This document shows, one piece after another, positions 58,708 to 64,000 of a stretch of DNA of 64,000 nucleotides. The notes beneath the pieces are model-generated. The model did no database searches and was not told the origin of the DNA. It saw only the letters and a list, made by a program, of their open reading frames with translations. A program made the position numbers and the translations under genes. The stretch's first letter is position 1. Every line of letters starts with the position of its first letter. Source of the stretch: Verrucomicrobiales bacterium (GTDB lineage: Bacteria > Verrucomicrobiota > Verrucomicrobiia > Verrucomicrobiales > V1-33); the NCBI GenBank assembly GCA_028293125.1, contig JAQGPJ010000034.1, positions 25,406 through 89,405 on the forward strand, written 5' to 3'.

Positions 58708-60264
58708 TTACGCTGACTCCTCCGGTCCGGGCGCAGTTTCCCCGCGCCGCCCGGCCTGTTCCGGCAGCCCAGTGGTCAGCCTGGCATATCCGGACGCGGC
58801 GCGGGGCATCACCTCCATGCCTTTCCCGGTGATGGTGTATTCGCGGATATCCCTGCTGTGACTGCCGCCCCGCATTTTGATGACCATCAGCACCTTCCGC
58901 AGCTGGCCGTCAATTTCCACATAGCGCATCCGGATGATGTCGTCCGTGAGAAACGAGATCGCGTAGTGGCTGAAGGGCATCCCGGCAAAGGAATCCTCCA
59001 CCTCCACCGTGCTGAGAATCGTGACCCCGGCTCCCGTCAGGGCCACGATCATCCGGTAAAGCGACTCCCGGAAATCCTGCCGGAATCCCGGTGCCAGCGC
59101 CATTTCAAAACCCATCAGCGAATCAATCACCAGCCGTTTTGCCCCGGTTCTTTCGATGGCGTCGAGAATCTCCTGCAAAGTTTCATCCACCGAAAGATCA
59201 AGCGGGCGGAGGTAGAGGATTTCCAGCTTTCCATTCCGTTGTGATTCCGAGAGATTGAGACCGAAACTGTCAGCGCGCTCCTCATATCCCGAAGGGCGCT
59301 CCTCAAAGATCACGATAATCCCCGGTTCCCCGCGACGCAGCCCCTCCGCGATGAACTGCGTGGCCAGTGCGGATTTTCCTGTCCCGGAAGGCCCGGCCAC
59401 CAGAAGACTGTCTCCCTCCAGCACCCCTCCCCCCATCATGTCATCCAGCTCCGGAATCCCGAGGGAAAGCCGGCGGCCCCGCTGCGCGGTCACCTTTTTC
59501 CTGCTGAATCCCAGGGTGCGCGGGAATGCCTGCAGCCCGTCCGCGCTGATGCGGATGGTGTGCAGGCCGGGCACCGAGGCGTGCCCGCGTGACTTCATGA
59601 TTTCCAGTTTGCGCACCACGGAGTTTCTCTCCGCCAGCTGGGAAAGCCAGAAGAGGCCGTCCGCGATGGTGAAGACCGGATTGTCCCGGATCTCTTCCAG
59701 CGCATATTCCCCGATTAGGAAGGTCGTGGCCTCCCAGCTGGTCAGGAACTGGGCGAGGCGCTGAACGAACGACTGCATGTCGGGCTGGTTTGGTTCTCCG
59801 GGCGCTTTGCGCACCACCGTGCGGAAGGAGTCCACCACTACAAAACCCGGCTGCACAGCCGTGACCTGTTTGGTGATTTCCTCAAGCACCGCCTCCAAAT
59901 CCCGCTCCAGCACCAGGTCACCCAGGCTGATAAAACGGATGGCCGAATCAAGGAGGGGGGCGTCGAAGAAGGAGAACTGCTGCTGATAGCGCAGCATTTT
60001 CAGGGCCGGTTCCCCGAGCACCGTGAAATATAGCGCCGGTTTCTGCGGCGTGGCATTGGCGAAAAGGATCTGATGCGCCAGCGTGGTTTTGCCGCAGCCC
60101 GGCATTCCCGCGATGATGTTGAAGGAGAATTCCGGGATGCCGCCGCCCATGATGTCATCCAGACCGCGCACGCCGGTCGGTATTCTCCGGATCCTGACTT
60201 TGCCGGGCTGACCCCCGGTTTCCCCCGCCGGTCCGTCTTTAACCGTATCGGTGTGTCTTTTCAT
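58708..60264 (-). CDS. KaiC-like double RecA-domain ATPase
   Basis: 518 residues, almost the length of cyanobacterial KaiC (519). Two RecA-like halves: Walker A1 at 53-60 (GMPGCGKT) after IPTGVRGLDDIMGGGIPEFS, and Walker A2 at 291-298 (GPSGTGKS) after LGIPELDDMMGGGVLEGD. RLVIDSLMGFEMALAPG is the second Walker B region. In cyanobacteria KaiC keeps circadian time with KaiA and KaiB; in other bacteria KaiC-like proteins act with histidine kinases, often in stress responses. No kaiA or kaiB is seen. The hybrid kinase gene starts 25 bp downstream, so the two are co-transcribed. Confidence 0.93.
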   Translation of the reverse strand: MKRHTDTVKDGPAGETGGQPGKVRIRRIPTGVRGLDDIMGGGIPEFSFNIIAGMPGCGKTTLAHQILFANATPQKPALYFTVLGEPALKMLRYQQQFSFFDAPLLDSAIRFISLGDLVLERDLEAVLEEITKQVTAVQPGFVVVDSFRTVVRKAPGEPNQPDMQSFVQRLAQFLTSWEATTFLIGEYALEEIRDNPVFTIADGLFWLSQLAERNSVVRKLEIMKSRGHASVPGLHTIRISADGLQAFPRTLGFSRKKVTAQRGRRLSLGIPELDDMMGGGVLEGDSLLVAGPSGTGKSALATQFIAEGLRRGEPGIIVIFEERPSGYEERADSFGLNLSESQRNGKLEILYLRPLDLSVDETLQEILDAIERTGAKRLVIDSLMGFEMALAPGFRQDFRESLYRMIVALTGAGVTILSTVEVEDSFAGMPFSHYAISFLTDDIIRMRYVEIDGQLRKVLMVIKMRGGSHSRDIREYTITGKGMEVMPRAASGYARLTTGLPEQAGRRGETAPGPEESA

Positions 60265-60275
60265 TTTTTTGGCTC

Positions 60276-60713
60276 CTATACCGATTCATCCTGTTTTTCA
60301 ATCTGATCATTGAGCGACAGTCCCGGCCATGTCTCACGGACCAGCCGAAGCGTCAGATTTTCCCCGATGAAGGCCTCCAGCAGCCCAAGCAAATGGGCCA
60401 CCAGAATCACGCCGCCCCCGGCAATGCCGCCGGATTCAGCCAGTGCCTCCAGTTCGTCCACCCCCTCCCATGAGCCGTCAGCGCTGACCCGCACCGCAAG
60501 CAGAGCCGGAGCCTCCGCCTGGGTCAGGGAGAGCACGCGCGCAAGCAGCGCGTGGAAACCACCATGGCCAACAAGCGCCGTCAGCCGCGGCCCCAGCCGC
60601 TCACACACGCTGAAGGCCGCCAGGCTGTTGGTTCCTGAGGATTTATTTGCGGTCATTTCGCAGGCTATAAGATGCCCGGCAAAAACCCGCATCTTTGGAG
60701 TGACCCTGCTCAT
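60276..60713 (-). CDS. Unknown protein upstream of the KaiC-like gene
   Basis: 145 residues from ATG at 60713; an ATG at 60692 gives a shorter form. It ends 11 bp before the KaiC-like start and so heads that operon. The sequence is helical and hydrophobic but has no clear signal: SLAAFSVCERLGPRLTALVG, HALLARVLSLTQAEAPALLA and GGGVILVAHLLGLLEAFIGE. No family recognised. Its fixed place suggests a partner or regulator of the KaiC-like ATPase, but this is an inference from position only. Confidence 0.7.
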   Translation of the reverse strand: MSRVTPKMRVFAGHLIACEMTANKSSGTNSLAAFSVCERLGPRLTALVGHGGFHALLARVLSLTQAEAPALLAVRVSADGSWEGVDELEALAESGGIAGGGVILVAHLLGLLEAFIGENLTLRLVRETWPGLSLNDQIEKQDESV

Positions 60714-60828
60714 TTTGCGGGTATCATGGGTGTTCCCAAGCTGCAGGCAACCCCCTTTTTACTGAACAGGCTGGATTTCAGGCCGTTGGGCACTGAAGGA
60801 ATTCAGCCGCACCCGGGGCTCCAAGCCT

Positions 60829-60999
60829 TCAGATATCCGGGCCGGCCGGCTGCAGACCAGCCTCGCCACCATGGGGGACATCCTCCACGACGATTATTTC
60901 GTGGGAGACTTCATACTCCACGATCGCCGCCCGGATGGCTGAGAGACAACGGCCAAGCCAGGCCTGTTCATTATAGGCTGGAATGATGAATGATACCAT
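60829..60999 (-). pseudogene. N-terminal fragment of a family 2 glycosyltransferase
   Basis: From ATG at 60999 the frame reads MVSFIIPAYNEQAWLGRCLS, then EYEVSHEIIVVEDVPH, which is the nucleotide-sugar-binding start of GT2 enzymes (usually IVVDDxSxDxT). It then turns into an unrelated GC-rich sequence and stops at 60829 after 56 residues. The remaining 200 or more residues of the enzyme are missing. The start codon coincides with the outer end of the IS630 remnant, so insertion and later deletion probably destroyed the gene. Confidence 0.65.
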
Positions 61000-61998
61000 C
61001 CCTAAGTAAAAAAGTGACAAATTTCAGTTGATGTGGCAGAATCCGCCATGGCCGGAGCCCGGCTTCATTTGGATTTGCCCGAGGTGACCGGGGTCATCGA
61101 CAAAATGCACGCCGCCGAACGCGAGGGGTGGCGCAAAACCCGGCTGCTGGCCGTCAAGCTGGCGGCCCGCGGCACTTGCACCTCCGCGGAGGTGGCCGAT
61201 CTCTGCGGCATCGCCCGCGGGCATCTCTTCCGCTGGATCGCGGCGGTGCGTCAGGGCGGTATTGCGGCCCTGCTCACCCGGGGCGTGAGGGGGCGCAGGG
61301 CGGAGGGGCCGCGCGGACCGGCTCCGGAGACCCATGCGGAGCTGCTCCGTAGGCTGGAGGCCGGGGAATTCATCACTGTGCGGCATGCCCGCCGGTGGCT
61401 GCAGGGAAAGGACGGGGTGGTCCGCCCCTGCAGCACCGTGTGGTCATGGCTGAAAAAAGCGGGAGGAGTGCTGCCGGCACCGCGGCCAGCGCATTCCCGG
61501 CTGTGGGCGCTCAAAGGAAGCCGGGCTCATCGTGACCCGGCAGATTAAATAGGTGTGGGATTATCTGTATGGCTCCTTGGACATCATGGGGGGACAGGCG
61601 CACTTCACCCCTATTCCCTCCGTGAACCAGCAATGGGACCGCGCGTATCTGAAGGACCCGGCGGGCACGGCACCGGATGCCGTGCATGTGGTCATCTGCG
61701 ACCAGGCGGGGTTCCATCTGAAGGATGGTGATCCGCGGCTTCCGGAGAGGGTGCGCATCCTGGCCCTGCCCGCTTACAGTCCGGAGCTCAACCCCTGCGG
61801 GCAGGCCTGGGACATAGTCCGGGACAGCATCGGCAACAGGGTGTTCACCACCGTGCGGCGGCTGCGCAAGGCCATGGTCCCGGCGCTCAAACGCTGGCGG
61901 GATGACGCCGGGTCCGTGCTCAGTCTGATCGGACGGCCTTGGCTGGCTCTTAAAACCCAGGAGTTCGCAGCCAACGCAAATATCACATTAGTATAGGG
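61000..61998 (+). mobile_element. Degenerate IS630-family element
   Basis: About 1 kb. The transposase is in two frames: 61033-61548 with helix-turn-helix and winged-helix parts (SAEVADLCGIARGHLFRW, RHARRWLQGKDGV), and 61553-61996 with the catalytic core end (AVHVVICDQAGFHLKDGD, ALPAYSPELNPCGQAWDIV). The join has a frameshift and a TAG (TRQIK-stop-VWDYLYG), and about 55 residues carrying the first catalytic Asp are deleted before HSRLWALKGSR. Imperfect inverted ends begin CCCTA at 61000 and end TAGGG at 61998. The element cannot move by itself. Confidence 0.75.
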
Positions 61999-62135
61999 AA
62001 ATAGTATAATGTATTTTTATTGAATCCGGGCCGACGACCCCGGAGGGGAAGATTGGAAACAGAAACAGAGTGACAGGATGGCCTCACTGGTTGGGCACCA
62101 GAGCCCTTATGGCCGGGCTTGGTGGGCCGGGGGTC

Positions 62136-62444
62136 CTAATTTCCGCTGTCTGTGTCCCACTGAGCGGGGTTGTCGGCCGGACGGGGCAGCCGGCCTTCAA
62201 GCCACTCAGCGCAGGAGTCCGGCGAAAATGCCGGATCAGTGGATTCAATGACCCATGATAAAAATTCTGTCCCGCCGTTCATGCAGGGCGGCGGTGAAAC
62301 CCGCATGAAGACTGTAGGGGGGCGTTCGTTCAGGGACAGGTAATTCAGAACGGATCCCAACTCCTGAACGTGCCTCCATGTCAATGGACGATCGATGCCG
62401 GGACGAAACTTTACCCCACCAATCACCGTTTTCAAAGCGCCCAA
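62136..62444 (-). CDS. Possible small protein or gene fragment
   Basis: Up to 102 residues from a TTG at 62444; no ATG. KTVIGGVKFRPGIDRPLTWR and HVQELGSVLNYLSLNERPPT look like coding sequence, but the frame upstream gives way to other frames, which suggests a truncated gene. No family recognised. It lies between the IS630 remnant and the unknown gene at 62595 on the same strand. Confidence 0.3.
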   Translation of the reverse strand: MGALKTVIGGVKFRPGIDRPLTWRHVQELGSVLNYLSLNERPPTVFMRVSPPPCMNGGTEFLSWVIESTDPAFSPDSCAEWLEGRLPRPADNPAQWDTDSGN

Positions 62445-62594
62445 GGCCGATGGATTTTCGCCCGCCTGGCGTCTGGATGGTGGGGGCGCTCCATGCAGCT
62501 GAGCAGGCGCTCAAACACCGGGTCGGCTTCCCGGCTCATGGCAGCGGCCAAGCCTTCTGAATCAGCAGCGTTGGCGGATGTGCGCCTTTATGCC

Positions 62595-63077
62595 TCATAG
62601 TGCTGATGTTGGTTTGCCTGAGGATGGAAGACCCTCTTTGAACCCCGGCGGAAGACTCTCAAAGTCGAGGATTTCACATTCACCGCCTCCGGTATCGGCG
62701 GCAGTTTCAATCAGCGATGGCTCCGAAAGCTTCACGGGCGCTCCGGCGGCGGACGCACTTAAAACCCGCTTTGAAACCGGGGTGCGGACCACGGTGAAGG
62801 ATGATTTTGAAAAGTGCTCCCCGTCCCCGTCAAGGAATCTCCACGTGGAGACGGCGACCAAGCGCTCCCCGCCTGTATCAATGAGGTATGAGTTGGGACA
62901 GCATGGCGGGAGGCACCCATGCCCACTCCAAACCCGCACGACGGCGCCGGAGATCACCTCCGCCATTCCTGTTTTCATCTCCTTACGGTTCCACCACAGA
63001 GCAAACCAAAGGCCCCCACGCTGCCGGAGAATCTCCCGCTCCTCCGGAGTGAACAGGCGTGTGGCCACTGTGAGCAT
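62595..63077 (-). CDS. Unknown protein
   Basis: 160 residues from ATG at 63077. MLTVATRLFTPEEREILRQR, GAVVRVWSGHGCLPPCCPNS, YLIDTGGERLVAVSTWRFLD and GGGECEILDFESLPPGFKEG look like a soluble alpha/beta protein. No signal peptide or membrane helix. I do not recognise a family. It lies 192 bp downstream of the response regulator on the same strand; that spacer holds nothing evident. Confidence 0.6.
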   Translation of the reverse strand: MLTVATRLFTPEEREILRQRGGLWFALWWNRKEMKTGMAEVISGAVVRVWSGHGCLPPCCPNSYLIDTGGERLVAVSTWRFLDGDGEHFSKSSFTVVRTPVSKRVLSASAAGAPVKLSEPSLIETAADTGGGECEILDFESLPPGFKEGLPSSGKPTSAL

Positions 63078-63269
63078 TCAAACCGCCATCATATTCTGGA
63101 GGGGCCCGCTGGGTAAGCGCCACCTGGATGGCGCAGGTTCTTTCCAAGCCAACGCGCCATGCTGGACAAACCCGAAGATGCCATCGAATAATTTATGCCC
63201 GGTGAAGGTGCCGCACCGGGCCCGGGGGACCGACCCAATAATTCAACCCATGGGCCCGCTGGAAAAATT

Positions 63270-63977
63270 TCAGCTCCCCCCCAGGCGCCTTGACTCGGTC
63301 CATCGGATGGAATGGCGCAGCACGGCGGTACTGTCCCCCAGATTCAGTTTTTCCCGGATGTGGGATTTGTGAACATCGACGGTTTTGCTGCTGATGTTCA
63401 GGAGATCCGCTATCTGCTGCGTGCTTTTTCCGTCCCCGAGATGTTGGAAAACCTCAAATTCCCGGTCGCTGAGCTTGTGGGTGCTGTCCACCGGCCGGCG
63501 GGGCTGGCCGCCTGAAAAGGCGGTCATGACGTCATCGGACATGGCGTCGCTCAGCCACATCCTTCCGTCCGCCACCCGCCGTATGGCCTCCATCAGATCG
63601 GTGTGGCTGGCATCCTTCATGATATACCCCTTGGCACCGCTTTTCAAAACGCGCTGGGCATACATCGCCTCATCGTGCATGGAGACCACCAGAATGGGGA
63701 GACCGGGAGCGATGGCCAGAATGTCCTTGAGCAGTTCCAGCCCGTTCCTACCGGGCAGGGTGATGTCCACCGTCATCATATCCGGCAGGTTTTTTTGAAG
63801 CCCGTCCATGGCCTCGGCTGCGCTGGCGGCTGCCCAGCAGACCTCCATACGGGGCTCCGCATTGATAAGCTGAATCAGCCCATCCCGCATCATGGTATGG
63901 TCATCGACCACCGCCACGCGCTTTTTGGACTGCTGGGATTTGTCAGGCTCCGGCAGCCTGCGGTTGTTTGTTTTCAT
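63270..63977 (-). CDS. LuxR/NarL-type response regulator
   Basis: 235 residues. An 18-residue basic leader precedes the receiver (VAVVDDHTMMRDGL, acceptor D71 in MMTVDITLPGRNG, the conserved Thr/Ser and Lys in PILVVSMHDEAMYA and GYIMKDASHTDLM). A C-terminal LuxR helix-turn-helix follows (KLSDREFEVFQHLGDGKSTQ, ISSKTVDVHKSHIREKL). It should bind DNA when phosphorylated. No kinase gene is next to it inside the window; the broken hybrid kinase at 56948 is the nearest. The partner may lie beyond 64000. Confidence 0.92.
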   Translation of the reverse strand: MKTNNRRLPEPDKSQQSKKRVAVVDDHTMMRDGLIQLINAEPRMEVCWAAASAAEAMDGLQKNLPDMMTVDITLPGRNGLELLKDILAIAPGLPILVVSMHDEAMYAQRVLKSGAKGYIMKDASHTDLMEAIRRVADGRMWLSDAMSDDVMTAFSGGQPRRPVDSTHKLSDREFEVFQHLGDGKSTQQIADLLNISSKTVDVHKSHIREKLNLGDSTAVLRHSIRWTESRRLGGS

Positions 63978-64000
63978 AAGTGAAAAGGCGTTTGGGCATC

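Overview
The window is GC-rich bacterial chromosome and looks like the phylum Verrucomicrobiota. Three things suggest this: a PSD1 (DUF1549/DUF1553) plus DUF1501 gene pair, several large secreted proteins with signal peptides, CotH or LamG modules and a conserved C-terminal tail, and very few recognisable Shine-Dalgarno sequences. The phylum is an inference from gene content; no 16S gene is present.

Layout. 1-10931: a secreted or cytochrome-type system. A PSD1-DUF1501 operon and two exported proteins lie beside a propeller-type sensor kinase and its LuxR-type response regulator. A short CCCCCG-NN-CGGGG palindrome lies upstream of all these transcription units, and a discoidin-like module recurs in three of the proteins, so the block reads as one regulon. 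The kinase carries an in-frame TGA. 10932-11861: IS701-type transposase and hydrolase remnants. 11862-16393: zinc-ribbon membrane protein, VanZ-like protein, BrnT/CopG-type toxin-antitoxin pair, VOC protein, rppH and trmD (converging and overlapping). 16661-21415: a giant CotH/lamin-tail secreted protein. 21541-23317: a small unknown gene and two toxin-antitoxin modules. 23497-25860: DUF374 acyltransferase and xylulokinase.

26025-31216: metH behind a palindromic operator that overlaps a TATAAT box. This metH holds an in-frame 1251-bp insert encoding a Zeta-toxin-like P-loop domain in the linker between the cap and B12-binding domains. The insert is flanked by 7-bp direct repeats and has visibly lower GC. 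This is the most unusual object in the window.

31341-44693: a P460-type cytochrome lipoprotein, nadK, and a division/cell-wall cluster on the minus strand (rsmH-ftsL-ftsI-murE-murF-mraY-murD-lysM-ftsW) with several 4-bp ATGA overlaps. It has no mraZ, it contains an extra LysM gene, and a GGCT tetranucleotide repeat abuts the ftsW start. 45179-51172: a BamD-like TPR protein, lptE-like lipoprotein, tRNA-Val(GAC), dnaA and a haem-motif protein. 51409-55971: gltB. 56025-60713: a signalling group with a GAF protein, a hybrid histidine kinase broken by a frameshift, and a KaiC-like double ATPase. 60829-61998: a glycosyltransferase fragment cut off by a degenerate IS630 element. 62136-63977: two unknown proteins and a LuxR-type response regulator.

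Several genes are broken (sensor kinase, hybrid kinase, two insertion-sequence remnants, a DUF3592-like remnant, and the C-terminus of the toxin domain in metH). Each break is either real decay or a sequencing error, and rereading the positions given would settle which.
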